The notes: a model not told the origin generated them from the letters alone. Numbered from the stretch's first letter, positions 27,278-35,770 are shown. The stretch: 64,000 nucleotides of DNA from Changchengzhania lutea (GCF_006974145.1 NZ_CP039456.1:310001-374000); one strand, 5' to 3'. Program-made: numbers and translations.

Positions 27278-27970
27278 TCAAGGTTTTGACGCTCTCAACA
27301 TTTCACGCTTCCCTGGAGGACCTTCAAGTCGTTCTACTTTAAAGCCTACACTTTGCATTGCTCTTCGTACGCTACCTTTTGCAGAATAGGTGACTAGCAT
27401 ACCGCCAGGTTTTAAAGCCTTAAACATGTTCTTAAAAATAGCTTCTGTCCATAATTCAGGCTGAACGCGCGCTCCAAATGCATCAAAATAGATAACATTA
27501 TATAGTGCAACATCTTTAATTTCTGAAAAGAATTTTTGCTGTTTAATCAATGAAAACTTTGGTGTGACCATATATGATTCATCCCAAGGGGATTTATGTA
27601 TTTTTTTAAAAAGCGTTCTATTGTCTTCAGCATTTAACTCCTTAGCATAGTTTAATTGCTCGATTTCTTCCATTGAAACGGGATAACCTTCTACGCCAAC
27701 ATAATTGATATTCAAATTAAATTTCTCGCTTTCCAGTAGTGTGATATAAGCATTTAAAGCCGTACCAAAACCAATTTCCAAAATCGAAATTTCAGAACTC
27801 TTGGTTTTCTCCTTTTCATTTTCGCCAATACAAAAATGATGCAAGCCATGTTTTATAAATACATGATATGCTTCTTGTATAGCGCCATGTTTGGAGTGGT
27901 ATTGCTCATTCCATTCTGGTAGGTGAATCGTTGAAGAGCCATCACCTGTTATTACAATTTTCCGAATCAA
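27278..27970 (-). CDS. MnmC-like tRNA (5-aminomethyl-2-thiouridine) methyltransferase, MnmD type
   Basis: 230 residues. The conserved opening TGDGSSTIHLPEWNEQYHSKHGAIQEAYHVF identifies the DUF752/MnmC N-domain family. SAM-binding motif I is ILEIGFGTALNAY; the catalytic-type motif is YFDAFGARVQPELW; then LKPGGMLVTYSAKGSVRRAM. The stand-alone methylase without the FAD oxidase domain is called MnmD and completes mnm5s2U34 in tRNA wobble positions. The start is a TTG two bases after the DUF4920 stop; no in-frame ATG fits. Confidence 0.9.
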   Translation of the reverse strand: MIRKIVITGDGSSTIHLPEWNEQYHSKHGAIQEAYHVFIKHGLHHFCIGENEKEKTKSSEISILEIGFGTALNAYITLLESEKFNLNINYVGVEGYPVSMEEIEQLNYAKELNAEDNRTLFKKIHKSPWDESYMVTPKFSLIKQQKFFSEIKDVALYNVIYFDAFGARVQPELWTEAIFKNMFKALKPGGMLVTYSAKGSVRRAMQSVGFKVERLEGPPGKREMLRASKP

Positions 27971-27972
27971 AA

Positions 27973-28476
27973 TTATTGTTTTATTAAAACCCCATCAGCT
28001 TCAAATGAATAGGTTTTTTTGGGCAAGGTTATAGCTGCTATTTCTTCAGAACCCTTACCGGCATCTTCGGCATAATGACGCTGTTCATCAACCGAAACTT
28101 CTTTAACATATGCTTTTCCGTTAATTATAATGTCTTTTCCAGCGATATCCTTAGGAACAAAAAAACCGTAATCCTTAAACTTAACCATCACCTCATCACC
28201 TTCTTCTAAATCTAAAGTCATCCAACAGCCTTTTGCTTGACAAACCTCTTTAACTTTAGCCCGTATTTTAGAATTGATGCTGTCTCCTACAGCCATGGTT
28301 TTATAATGTGTAGCCATGGATGCGGCTTCAATAGCATCATCTGGAATAATCTCATTTCCATAAGCTTGATATTCTACTTTGGCAACTTCAATTTCCGTTG
28401 GTGTCTCGTCTTTCGTTTTGTCCTTACAAGCATTTAATAATAGAAAACAGGTTAAAACTACTAAAACATTTTTCAT
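27973..28476 (-). CDS. DUF4920 lipoprotein
   Basis: 167 residues; N-terminus MKNVLVVLTCFLLLNACKDK has a lipobox ending at Cys17. The body has the DUF4920 pattern: MAVGDSINSKIRAKVKEVCQAKGCWMTLDLEEGDEVMVKFKDYGFFVPKDIAGKDIIINGKAYVKEVSVDEQRHYAEDAGKG. The QAKGCWM cysteines and a YGFFVP strand are typical. Function unknown; it is an envelope protein. It is followed after 2 bases by mnmD. Confidence 0.9.
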   Translation of the reverse strand: MKNVLVVLTCFLLLNACKDKTKDETPTEIEVAKVEYQAYGNEIIPDDAIEAASMATHYKTMAVGDSINSKIRAKVKEVCQAKGCWMTLDLEEGDEVMVKFKDYGFFVPKDIAGKDIIINGKAYVKEVSVDEQRHYAEDAGKGSEEIAAITLPKKTYSFEADGVLIKQ

Positions 28477-28540
28477 TTTATAAGAATTTTAATTTTATAG
28501 AATTTGTGTAAATATACCCTTTTTTAAAGACGTTTTTGTG

Positions 28541-28548
28541 TAAATTTG
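28541..28548 (+). promoter_or_regulatory. -7 box of ilvE
   Basis: Perfect TAAATTTG, 20 bases before the ATG at 28569. It lies downstream of the alternative TTG at 28536, which therefore would not be on this transcript; this decides the start. Confidence 0.6.
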
Positions 28549-28568
28549 TAGCACAAAACTACAAACCT

Positions 28569-29633
28569 ATGAATTCTATAATCAATGATATAGAAGTTAT
28601 TAAATCGGAAACCACTAAAATTAACACGGTTGATTTTAGTAATTTAAAGTTCGGAAAAACGTTTTCTGATCACATGTTAGAGTGTGATTATAAAGATGGT
28701 AAATGGCAAGCACCAAAAGTGGTTCCATATGCAGGGATTACTCTACAACCATCTGCCAAGATTTTCCATTACGGACAGTCTGTTTTTGAAGGAATGAAAG
28801 CTTATAAGGATGTTGATGGACAGGTGTGGTTATTTAGACCCTTAGAAAATTTTAAGCGATTAAATATTTCATCAAAACGCCTGGCGATTCCAGAATTGCC
28901 AGAGTCTTATTTTATGGAAGGTTTAAAAGCACTTTTAGAAGTGGATAAAGATTGGATTCCCAAAAGTGAAGGCAGTTCGCTTTATATTAGACCTTATATA
29001 TTTGCTACAGGTGAAGGTTTTCACGCCTCCCCTGCCGATGCCTATAAATTTTTAATTTGTACAGCACCCTCTGGATCCTATTTTTCTGGAAAAGTGAAGG
29101 TTTTAATTGAAGAAAAATATTCGCGTTCGGCCAATGGTGGTGTTGGTTTTGCAAAAGCTGGAGGAAATTATGCAGGACAATTTTACCCAACACAATTAGC
29201 CATTGACAAAGGCTATCAGCAAGTTATTTGGACAGACGATAATACGCACGAGTATATAGAAGAAGCCGGTGCGATGAACATTTTTATTAGAATTAACGAT
29301 ACCTTAATTACTGCACCAACCAGTGACAGGATTTTAGATGGTATCACGCGTAAAAGTATTATTGATCTTGCAAAATCTGAAAACATCCCTGTTGAAGTTA
29401 GAAAAATATCAGTTCACGAGGTGGTTGAAGCTGCTAAAAATGGTACCTTAAAAGAAATGTTTGGTGCTGGAACAGCCGCTGTGATCTCTCCTATTTCTGG
29501 TTTCGGATATAAAGATGAAGATTTTGATTTACCAGAATTAGAAGATACGTATGCTGATCATTTGAAAAAACGCATTACGGATATTCAAACCAATAAAACG
29601 GAAGATCCCTTTGGATGGCGTTATAAAATTTAA
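28569..29633 (+). CDS. ilvE: Branched-chain amino-acid aminotransferase
   Basis: 354 residues from ATG 28569. Fold-type IV PLP enzyme of the longer eukaryotic-like group: QPSAKIFHYGQSVFEGMKAY, RPLENFKRLNISSKRLAIPELP, YIRPYIFATG, FAKAGGNYAGQFYPTQLAIDKGYQQVIWTD (with the PLP Lys region), EEAGAMNIFI and GTAAVISPI. It transfers amino groups between glutamate and the branched-chain 2-oxoacids. A -7 box at 28541 supports this start over a TTG at 28536. A bidirectional terminator follows. Confidence 0.96.
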   Translation: MNSIINDIEVIKSETTKINTVDFSNLKFGKTFSDHMLECDYKDGKWQAPKVVPYAGITLQPSAKIFHYGQSVFEGMKAYKDVDGQVWLFRPLENFKRLNISSKRLAIPELPESYFMEGLKALLEVDKDWIPKSEGSSLYIRPYIFATGEGFHASPADAYKFLICTAPSGSYFSGKVKVLIEEKYSRSANGGVGFAKAGGNYAGQFYPTQLAIDKGYQQVIWTDDNTHEYIEEAGAMNIFIRINDTLITAPTSDRILDGITRKSIIDLAKSENIPVEVRKISVHEVVEAAKNGTLKEMFGAGTAAVISPISGFGYKDEDFDLPELEDTYADHLKKRITDIQTNKTEDPFGWRYKI

Positions 29634-29652
29634 ACAAAGTTGAAATATAAAT

Positions 29653-29680
29653 AAAAAAAGAGCCGGTTGGCTCTTTTTTT
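29653..29680. terminator. Bidirectional terminator between ilvE and the MazG-like gene
   Basis: Stem aaaaaaagagcc (29653-29664) / ggctcttttttt (29669-29680) with a GGTT loop; T-runs on both strands. It serves the two convergent genes. Confidence 0.9.
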
Positions 29681-30065
29681 ATTGGTCTAAAATGGATTGG
29701 ATGTTAGGCTTAAAGTAATTTGGTCCTTTTAAAACCTTACCGTCTTCTCTATAAATGGGACGCCCATCTTCGCCTAACTTACTCATATTACTGCGGTGTA
29801 TTTCTTCAAATACTTCTTCAATTTTATATTGCATACCGTGTTCTATAATAGTGCCGCATAAAATATATAACATATCGCCAAGTGCATCAGCAACCTCAAC
29901 CAAATTATTGTTATTTGCTGCATCTAAATATTCCTCGTTTTCCTCACGCATCAACTTATAACGCAACATATTTTTAGCTAAGCCTAAATCTGCTTTTGGC
30001 GTTTCTCTATGCCCTATTTTAAATGCGGTATGAAATAATTTTACGGCTTCAATTTTATTTTTCAT
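29679..30065 (-). CDS. MazG-like nucleotide pyrophosphohydrolase
   Basis: 128 residues of the all-alpha NTP pyrophosphohydrolase superfamily. The metal-binding motif EENEEYLDAA (about 36-45) followed by VEVADALGDMLYILCGTIIEHGM (about 52-74) is the EExxE...ExxD arrangement. The tail SNMSKLGEDGRPIYREDGKVLKGPNYF resembles phage- and Bacteroidota-type dimeric members annotated as phosphoribosyl-ATP pyrophosphohydrolase-like. No histidine genes are nearby, so a nucleotide-cleaning role is more likely. Its stop codon lies in the shared terminator. Confidence 0.87.
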   Translation of the reverse strand: MKNKIEAVKLFHTAFKIGHRETPKADLGLAKNMLRYKLMREENEEYLDAANNNNLVEVADALGDMLYILCGTIIEHGMQYKIEEVFEEIHRSNMSKLGEDGRPIYREDGKVLKGPNYFKPNIQSILDQ

Positions 30066-30080
30066 CTACTTCTAATTCAT

Positions 30081-30088
30081 TAAATTTG
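30081..30088 (+). promoter_or_regulatory. -7 box of the small membrane protein gene
   Basis: Perfect TAAATTTG located 15 bases before ATG 30104 and downstream of the longer frame's start at 30023, which rules out the longer start. Confidence 0.55.
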
Positions 30089-30103
30089 CATAAAAATAAC
30101 CAT

Positions 30104-30289
30104 ATGTTCAGTAACGGTCAAATCATTTTTGGAGTTTTATTCGCTATCGTCTTCGCCATTGTGATTGGATATGCCTATAGAAAGGATTTAAAACTTCATA
30201 AACGCTTTTACTCGGGTAGTATATGGGTTCTCATGGCTTTTATTGCTTTCATATTATTTATTTCGGCTATCAAGTTTTTCTTTAAATAA
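30104..30289 (+). CDS. Small two-helix membrane protein
   Basis: 61 residues: helix 1 IIFGVLFAIVFAIVIGYAY (5-23), a basic loop RKDLKLHKRFYSGS, helix 2 IWVLMAFIAFILFISAIKFFF (38-58). The upstream frame from 30023 overlaps the MazG-like gene and its promoter lies inside, so ATG 30104 is preferred. I recognise this as a conserved small flavobacterial membrane protein but no function is known. The basic loop would be cytoplasmic if both ends face outward. Confidence 0.72.
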   Translation: MFSNGQIIFGVLFAIVFAIVIGYAYRKDLKLHKRFYSGSIWVLMAFIAFILFISAIKFFFK

Positions 30290-30429
30290 TAGATATCCAT
30301 GAGTTTCACTAATGAAACTTTACCACTTTTTTTAAGATCTAAAATAAAAAGCTAAATAATTCGAAGCTTTTACTTACATTAGTATGCGTAAATTAGTATT
30401 AAACAATTTATATACAAATCAACTTACTT

Positions 30430-31512
30430 ATGAAAATTTTTAAAATTACTTTTTTGATGACTGTTCTTGCATGTTTAACCCTCTCATGTAGCAAAAGCGA
30501 TGATAGCTCATCAAACGTCGATGAGAATTTAGCTGAACAACAAAATGAAACTGAGAACAGAACTATTCCAACTGCTGAATTGCAAAGTGGTATTCGAATT
30601 AAAGATGCAATTTCTAAAACAGGGACGCCGCCATCTCCTAGTGGAAATTTAGATTTTCAAATAAGCACAGATAAACAAGAGGCTTTCCAAGAAGCTGGAT
30701 TCGATATTAAGTTTTCTACTCTCGATAATATTCAAGGGGTTTATATTTTATTTCAAGATTCAGATGGCAACAAACTAGAAAACTATTTAGACGTTCCCTT
30801 ATCTGCTCTACAAACTGGAAAATTTGTTCGTACAAAGGAAAAGAAGTCCAATAAACATTATAAATCATCAAAACAACAAAAAACATTAACAGGTGATGAT
30901 TACACCATTGATGTTGACTTTGACAATATTGCACCAGGTAATTTTTGTTATGAAATTTGCCTTTATGATGGAAATAACAACATTAGCGCTATCCAAACTA
31001 TCTGTGTAGAGGTAGAAGCTTGGGGAGGAAACTCCGAAATTAGTGGAGAATGGGTTTTTGATAGATCCGCTGATGGTGATGATGAATCAGATTACGAAGT
31101 TACATGTCAAAATGGAGGAACTGTAACGGTTACCTACAATGATGATGAAACCTGGACATTAGTACTAAACGCTGATGGAAGTTACTATGAAACATACAAA
31201 GGTTTTTATGAAGAGTTAGATTATGAAGCAACAGCATCTACCTGTACAGTTGTTACCAATAAAGTAGACGTTGACGATAAATACACCGGAAACTGGGCAT
31301 ACAATGAAGATAAAGAAACATTAACTATAATTGATTTTAAATACGAGAATTTCCTTGATGCTTCAGAGAATGAAACTTATGCAGATGGTGAAGTTTATTT
31401 TGATGGCAATAACACAACAGCAAAAATTATATCTAGTGAATTGGTTATTGTTGACACTTACTTTGACGGCATCGAGACTTATACAGAGACTCTTATTTTC
31501 AAAATAAAATAA
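30430..31512 (+). CDS. Lipoprotein of unknown function
   Basis: 360 residues. Signal peptide and lipobox MKIFKITFLMTVLACLTLSC (Cys20), then a Ser/Asp linker SKSDDSSSNVDENL. Two parts follow: residues about 70-200, beta-rich, with paired cysteines in NFCYEICLYDG and IQTICVEVEAWGG; and about 205-360, a lipocalin-like strand series starting SGEWVFDRSADGDDESDYEVTCQNGGTVTVTYNDDETWTLVLNADGSYYE and ending VIVDTYFDGIETYTETLIFKIK. I do not recognise a named family beyond the lipocalin-like tail. Surface-anchored. Followed by its own terminator. Confidence 0.8.
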   Translation: MKIFKITFLMTVLACLTLSCSKSDDSSSNVDENLAEQQNETENRTIPTAELQSGIRIKDAISKTGTPPSPSGNLDFQISTDKQEAFQEAGFDIKFSTLDNIQGVYILFQDSDGNKLENYLDVPLSALQTGKFVRTKEKKSNKHYKSSKQQKTLTGDDYTIDVDFDNIAPGNFCYEICLYDGNNNISAIQTICVEVEAWGGNSEISGEWVFDRSADGDDESDYEVTCQNGGTVTVTYNDDETWTLVLNADGSYYETYKGFYEELDYEATASTCTVVTNKVDVDDKYTGNWAYNEDKETLTIIDFKYENFLDASENETYADGEVYFDGNNTTAKIISSELVIVDTYFDGIETYTETLIFKIK

Positions 31513-31534
31513 TCTACATTTTACTACTCATTTT

Positions 31535-31562
31535 AAAAAATCCCCGCATGGGGATTTTTTTT
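31535..31562 (+). terminator. Terminator after the 360-residue lipoprotein gene
   Basis: Perfect stem aaaaaatcccc (31535-31545) / ggggatttttt (31550-31560), loop gcat, then TT. It starts 22 bases past the stop codon. Confidence 0.92.
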
Positions 31563-31699
31563 GAGTTCATCTTAATTAAAAATTTTCCCTCTTCAACTTA
31601 GGAAAGACACGTTTTCAATTGTTTCATAATAAAATGTTAATTTTTAACGCAACCTTTTAATAACAACTGCATCTAATAGACAACGAACCAAAATAAACA

Positions 31700-31786
31700 A
31701 TGAAAATCATTCTAATCATTTCAGTGCTAATACTCATCAATTTGATTTTATTAGCATTCAGCACAAATAAGAAAACAGAATCTTAG
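31700..31786 (+). CDS. Possible 28-residue membrane peptide
   Basis: ATG 31700 to TAG 31786 encodes MKIILIISVLILINLILLAF followed by STNKKTES: one hydrophobic helix and a short charged tail. It lies in a 315-base gap between two terminators, and its last codons form the left arm of a 12-bp terminator hairpin. That arrangement, a short frame bounded by terminators on both sides, suggests an independent small transcript (peptide or sRNA). No clear -7 box is seen, which keeps confidence low. Confidence 0.45.
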   Translation: MKIILIISVLILINLILLAFSTNKKTES

Positions 31787-31807
31787 TATTTAAGGTTCTG
31801 TTTTCTT
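31769..31807. terminator. Hairpin terminator, small ORF / M49 peptidase
   Basis: Perfect 12-bp stem aagaaaacagaa (31769-31780) / ttctgttttctt (31796-31807) with a 15-base loop. It overlaps the end of the 28-residue frame on the plus strand and lies 21 bases past the peptidase stop on the minus strand, so it may serve both. Confidence 0.75.
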
Positions 31808-31827
31808 ATTAAATGGAAACTATTGTT

Positions 31828-33867
31828 TTAATTTACTTCGGGTAAGAAGTTATAGTGTTTACTATAATCTAACATCTGTCCTACAAATGTCTCCGGCTGA
31901 GTCACTTTTACTGCAGTAATTTCTCCCTCATCATCTGTCTCAGCTACCAATACAGGATTTACAAAACCACTATAAGGCGCAGATGTAAATTGCTTATTAC
32001 GTTCTAAAACCTCAGCATGAACTGCCTGATCTACTTTTACACCATACCCCTCAACCAAAGCTTCAACAGCAGCATAATCACCTTCAGATTTAATACGTTG
32101 CGTTTCACGTAATAAGTCCCCAAAAAGGGCGTGTAACTTTTCATAATCGGTAATATTGAAATAGGTTTTGCCATCACGGGTTACTTTTTCAATAACATTA
32201 TCGGCCTTTCCTTTTTCAAATGCCCAAGCAGAAACCCATTGGCGATTGCGCATATGCGCTTCCTCAACATCATCTCCTAGATTCAAACGAATTAACTGAG
32301 TCATCAAACCATTACGGATGTAGCCATCATACGCTGCCTGCCCTACCTTTTTCCAATCCTCCACCAGACCTAGCTCTTGCAATTTCGGATTGTATAAATA
32401 GTAAAGCCCTACCAAATCGGCACGTCCCTCTTCTAATGTAGATGCGTAATTTCTCAACGTTTCCTTGGTCTCACCGACATCTGGATTTAGTTGTCCGGAG
32501 GCATGACCTATAACTTCATGTAAAGCGGTGTGTAACTTATCAGCTAGTTGACCATGTTCTTCTTCCAACTTCAATTCCTCGTCATCATGTACAAACTCTT
32601 TTAATCTGCCTGTACTTCCTGCATTATTATAAGCATGGATAATATTCCCTAACGACACGGATTTGCTTCCCACCGCAGCGCGAATCCAATTGGCATTTGG
32701 CAAATTAACTCCAATTGGCGTACTTGGTGAAGCGTCCCCAGCTTCTCCAGCAACGTTTACTACCTTGTACGTTACCCCAACAACGTTCTTCTTTTTATGT
32801 GCGTCCATCAAAGGCGAACTATCTTCAAACCATTGGGCATTTTCAGATAAAACAGCCATTTTTTTAGACATATCAAAATCCTTCACCTGTACGATAGTTT
32901 CGTAAGACCCTCTATACCCTAATGGATCGTTATACACTTCTATAAAGCTGTTTATGTAATCTATATTGCCATCTGTGGCTGCTGTCCATGCCACGTTGTA
33001 ATCATCCCAAGTTTGCAAATCACCCGTTTTGTAATAATCGATTAATAAACCCAAAGCCTTCGCTTGCGATTCATTTTCAGCAACACCTTCTGCTAATGCT
33101 AACCATTTTATAATTTCATCTATAGCAGCACCATAAAGTCCTCCAGATCTATAGACACGTTCTTTTAATGTGCCGTTTTCTTTGATTAACTGCGAATTCA
33201 AACCAAATGATAGCGGCTTATCTGGATTGGGAGATTGCTTTCCTTTGTAAAAACGTTCCACATCCTTATTTGTAACATTAGATCCGTAAAAGTTTACTGC
33301 CGAAAGTGCTACATTATCAACACCTTTTCCTTGGTTCACTTTTTTAGAGTCTTTAGCGTTGAAAATAACGTCGAAGGCTTCACCTTCTAAAGAGGTATTC
33401 GTAGCTGTTAATAATTCTTTAAGATAATCTGACGAAAATTCAGGCTTTAATTTATCATTTGAATAATGATGATGAATACCGTTACTAAACCAAACCCGTT
33501 TTAAATAGACTTCAAAAGCCTTCCAGTCTTCTGAATTTTTATCGCCTTGGTAATTGGAATAGATATTCTCAAGCGCTTTTCTTATGGTAAGATTATGCCT
33601 GTAGTTCTGGTCCCACATAATATCACGTCCTGCCAATCCGGCCTGCGTTAAATAATAAACCAGTTTTTGTTCTTTTAAAGTTAAATTTTCCCAACCAGGG
33701 ATTTGATATCTTAATATTTTAATATCGGAAAATTGCTCGACATTATAATCAAATGCCTCGGATTGCTCAACCGTTGCTAATTCTGGTTTCGCTTCAGACA
33801 TTTTATTGTTACAGGATGTAAAACCCAAGGCTATTACTGCCAATCCAAAAATAAATCTTAGTTTCAT
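31828..33867 (-). CDS. M49-type (dipeptidyl peptidase III family) zinc metallopeptidase, lipoprotein
   Basis: 679 residues. Lipobox GFTSC gives a lipidated Cys19. The zinc site is HEVIGH (450-455), the five-residue-spaced HExxxH variant unique to M49, plus EEGRAD (479-484), matching the EECRAE motif. Family members remove dipeptides from N-termini of short peptides. The HYHHY-like region IHHHYSND (131-138) and YRGSYETIVQV (about 318-328) also fit. Export of a DPP III-type enzyme to the envelope is common in Bacteroidota and would support peptide scavenging. Confidence 0.93.
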   Translation of the reverse strand: MKLRFIFGLAVIALGFTSCNNKMSEAKPELATVEQSEAFDYNVEQFSDIKILRYQIPGWENLTLKEQKLVYYLTQAGLAGRDIMWDQNYRHNLTIRKALENIYSNYQGDKNSEDWKAFEVYLKRVWFSNGIHHHYSNDKLKPEFSSDYLKELLTATNTSLEGEAFDVIFNAKDSKKVNQGKGVDNVALSAVNFYGSNVTNKDVERFYKGKQSPNPDKPLSFGLNSQLIKENGTLKERVYRSGGLYGAAIDEIIKWLALAEGVAENESQAKALGLLIDYYKTGDLQTWDDYNVAWTAATDGNIDYINSFIEVYNDPLGYRGSYETIVQVKDFDMSKKMAVLSENAQWFEDSSPLMDAHKKKNVVGVTYKVVNVAGEAGDASPSTPIGVNLPNANWIRAAVGSKSVSLGNIIHAYNNAGSTGRLKEFVHDDEELKLEEEHGQLADKLHTALHEVIGHASGQLNPDVGETKETLRNYASTLEEGRADLVGLYYLYNPKLQELGLVEDWKKVGQAAYDGYIRNGLMTQLIRLNLGDDVEEAHMRNRQWVSAWAFEKGKADNVIEKVTRDGKTYFNITDYEKLHALFGDLLRETQRIKSEGDYAAVEALVEGYGVKVDQAVHAEVLERNKQFTSAPYSGFVNPVLVAETDDEGEITAVKVTQPETFVGQMLDYSKHYNFLPEVN

Positions 33868-33957
33868 GAAATTGCTATTTTAAATTATTCTTAAAAAAAT
33901 ATGATTAATGTGATTTAAATTATTATAAAGATTTTATTAGAAGATAATCAATGAACT

Positions 33958-34107
33958 CATCTTGACTTTTTGTTTTTAACCGAAAACGAGATAAAATTTG
34001 TACAGATGAGATACTTTTTGAAAGGCATAGCATCGCTACGAATAAAAAAAGTAACGAAATATGAGCGAATTTTAGCCGTTTTTTAGGAAACAGAAAAAGT
34101 CAAGATG
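33958..34107. repeat. 150-bp imperfect palindromic element
   Basis: Outer arms catcttgacttttt (33958-33971) and aaaaagtcaagatg (34094-34107) are perfect 14-bp inverted repeats. Further in, aaaacg-taaaatt pairs with aattttagccgtttt, gatactttt pairs with aaaagtaac, and the centre is tagc-atc-gcta (near 34028-34038). The whole stretch can fold into one long hairpin. It fills most of the 343-base gap upstream of the SRPBCC gene, where there is no open frame. It looks like a MITE or REP-type non-autonomous repeat. Confidence 0.75.
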
Positions 34108-34177
34108 TGTTCAATATTAAATCCTTAATTTTCTAGTAACAAATGTAACAATTTATTAATGAGAATTGAAAAATGTT

Positions 34178-34185
34178 TATCTTTG
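34178..34185 (+). promoter_or_regulatory. -7 box of the SRPBCC-GyrI-like gene
   Basis: Perfect TATCTTTG ending 25 bases before ATG 34211, just outside the 150-bp palindrome. Confidence 0.55.
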
Positions 34186-34210
34186 ATTAACCATTTTTTA
34201 AACAACCAAC

Positions 34211-35230
34211 ATGAAGCTTTTTAAATACATTTTATTCTTACTATTAATCGCTATAATAGGAACAGCCATTTACATTGCGGTGCAACCCAATGATTTTAGA
34301 GTGAGTAGAACGCGAACAATAAAAGCTCCTGCTGCTGTTGTTTATAATAAGGTGATTGATTTTAAGACCTGGGAATCTTGGTCGTCTTGGATTGAAGACA
34401 ACCCCGATATCAAGATAACATTAGATGAAAAAACAAGTGGTGTAGGTGGGTCATATTCTTGGATTGATGGTAATAGCACTGGTACTATGAAAACCGTTAG
34501 CGCCAATCCTCACACTTCCATAACACAAGTTATGAAATTTGACGACATGCCAGCATCAGATGTGGTTTGGGAATTTGAACCCAATAAAGATCGCACTACA
34601 GATGTTACCTGCACGATGAGTGGTAACGATTTACCTTTTATGTTTAAAGCTTTTACAGCCTTTTCTGGTGGAATGGAAGCCGAAGTTGGTCCGCATTATG
34701 AACGCAACTTAGAAAAACTGGAAGATATAGTTGTAAAAGACATGCAACAGTACAGCGTGACGGTAAACGGACTCACCAATCACAGTGGTGGCTACTACTT
34801 ATACAACACCACGTCCTGTAAGATAAATGAGCTTGAAACTAAAATGCAAGAGATGTTACCTCAGGTCACGAAATATGCCATGGATAATAATATTACTATG
34901 GCTGGCGCTCCTTTTGTAAATTATCTAAAATGGGATGACACTAATAATGCAGTCATCTTTTCGAGCTGTGTGCCCACTACAGAAAAAGTGATTACCACAG
35001 ATAGCAATATATTAACAGGTCAACTGCTCCCATTTAAAGCCATTAAAACCACTTTAAAAGGCGATTATAGTAATTTAAAGGAAGCCTGGGACAAAGCCAT
35101 GGCTTACATTCCTGCAAATGGCTTTGAATTTGCAGATAATGGCCCCATGCTGGAAATATATGGTACCAACCCGAAAGAGACACCAAACCCTGCAAATTGG
35201 ATTACAGAAATCTACATTGCTGTTAAATAA
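34211..35230 (+). CDS. SRPBCC (START-like) plus GyrI-like domain membrane protein
   Basis: 339 residues. N-terminal membrane helix LFKYILFLLLIAIIGTAIYIAV (3-24), then an SRPBCC/polyketide-cyclase-like domain (about 28-170) with VSRTRTIKAPAAVVYNKVIDFKTWESWSSW, GVGGSYSWIDGNSTGTMK and VVWEFEP. The C-terminal part (about 180-339) resembles the GyrI-like/AraC effector-binding fold: SGGYYLYNTTSCKINELETKMQEMLPQVTKYA and LPFKAIKTTLKGDYSNLKEAWDKAMAYI. Both folds bind hydrophobic small molecules; the ligand is unknown. N-terminally anchored, domains probably outside. Confidence 0.85.
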   Translation: MKLFKYILFLLLIAIIGTAIYIAVQPNDFRVSRTRTIKAPAAVVYNKVIDFKTWESWSSWIEDNPDIKITLDEKTSGVGGSYSWIDGNSTGTMKTVSANPHTSITQVMKFDDMPASDVVWEFEPNKDRTTDVTCTMSGNDLPFMFKAFTAFSGGMEAEVGPHYERNLEKLEDIVVKDMQQYSVTVNGLTNHSGGYYLYNTTSCKINELETKMQEMLPQVTKYAMDNNITMAGAPFVNYLKWDDTNNAVIFSSCVPTTEKVITTDSNILTGQLLPFKAIKTTLKGDYSNLKEAWDKAMAYIPANGFEFADNGPMLEIYGTNPKETPNPANWITEIYIAVK

Positions 35231-35238
35231 AACATGAA

Positions 35239-35287
35239 ACATCCATAACTAAAACTTGATACCCAAGTGAAATGACTAAATGGATGT
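35239..35287 (+). promoter_or_regulatory. Nested hairpin ahead of the fluoride channel gene
   Basis: Outer arms acatccat (35239-35246) and atggatgt (35280-35287) enclose acttg (35254-35258) / caagt (35264-35268). It lies 36 bases upstream of crcB. The fluoride-riboswitch consensus (GGnGAUG... GCUGAUG...CUAC) is not present, so its meaning is open. Confidence 0.35.
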
Positions 35288-35323
35288 CGCATGTGACCAA
35301 TAAAAAACAATACATATAAACAC

Positions 35324-35689
35324 ATGAAAAATATTTTATTGGTTTTTTTTGGTGGTGGTTTTGGAAGCATTTTACGCTATATTATTGGCAAATATCTTAA
35401 TAATTCTCAAACAGGTATCCCTTATGGTACCTTTGCCGCTAATATTCTAGGAAGTCTATTGATAGGTATTATTTTAGGTATGGCTGCTAAGAATAATGCA
35501 CTCACCCAAAATCATACCTTACTACTTGCAACTGGTTTCTGCGGTGGTTTTACCACGTTTTCAGCTTTTGCTTATGAAAATCATGTGTTTTTAAAATCAG
35601 GGGATTTTACAAGTTTTGCATTATATACTATTGCTAGCTTCATCATTGGATTTCTAGCCGTTTTTTTTGGAATGTATTTAGTAAAATAA
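35324..35689 (+). CDS. crcB: Fluoride-specific ion channel (CrcB/Fluc)
   Basis: 121 residues, four membrane helices. Diagnostic motifs: FGGGFGSILRYIIGKYL (helix 1), YGTFAANILGSLLIG (helix 2, channel Asn and Ser), and the helix 3 break GFCGGFTTFSAFAYE with the Phe-box residues. Works as a dual-topology homodimer that exports fluoride. Single copy here, no second crcB beside it. Preceded by a small nested hairpin that is not a recognisable fluoride riboswitch. Confidence 0.96.
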   Translation: MKNILLVFFGGGFGSILRYIIGKYLNNSQTGIPYGTFAANILGSLLIGIILGMAAKNNALTQNHTLLLATGFCGGFTTFSAFAYENHVFLKSGDFTSFALYTIASFIIGFLAVFFGMYLVK

Positions 35690-35762
35690 AAATGCGTTTT
35701 TTAGAAAAATAGGCAGATCTTTTTTTGGAAAGAAATTTTAACTGATTGATATTTAAAGGAGT

Positions 35763-35770
35763 TACCTTCG
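35763..35770 (+). promoter_or_regulatory. -7 box of the YfcC-like gene
   Basis: TACCTTCG, one mismatch from TAnnTTTG, 29 bases before ATG 35800. It lies inside the longer frame that starts at 35746, which argues for the ATG at 35800. Confidence 0.45.

Noticed and set aside
35231-35323. Fluoride riboswitch upstream of crcB
   Set aside because: The conserved GAUG and GCUGAUG...CUAC elements are missing.
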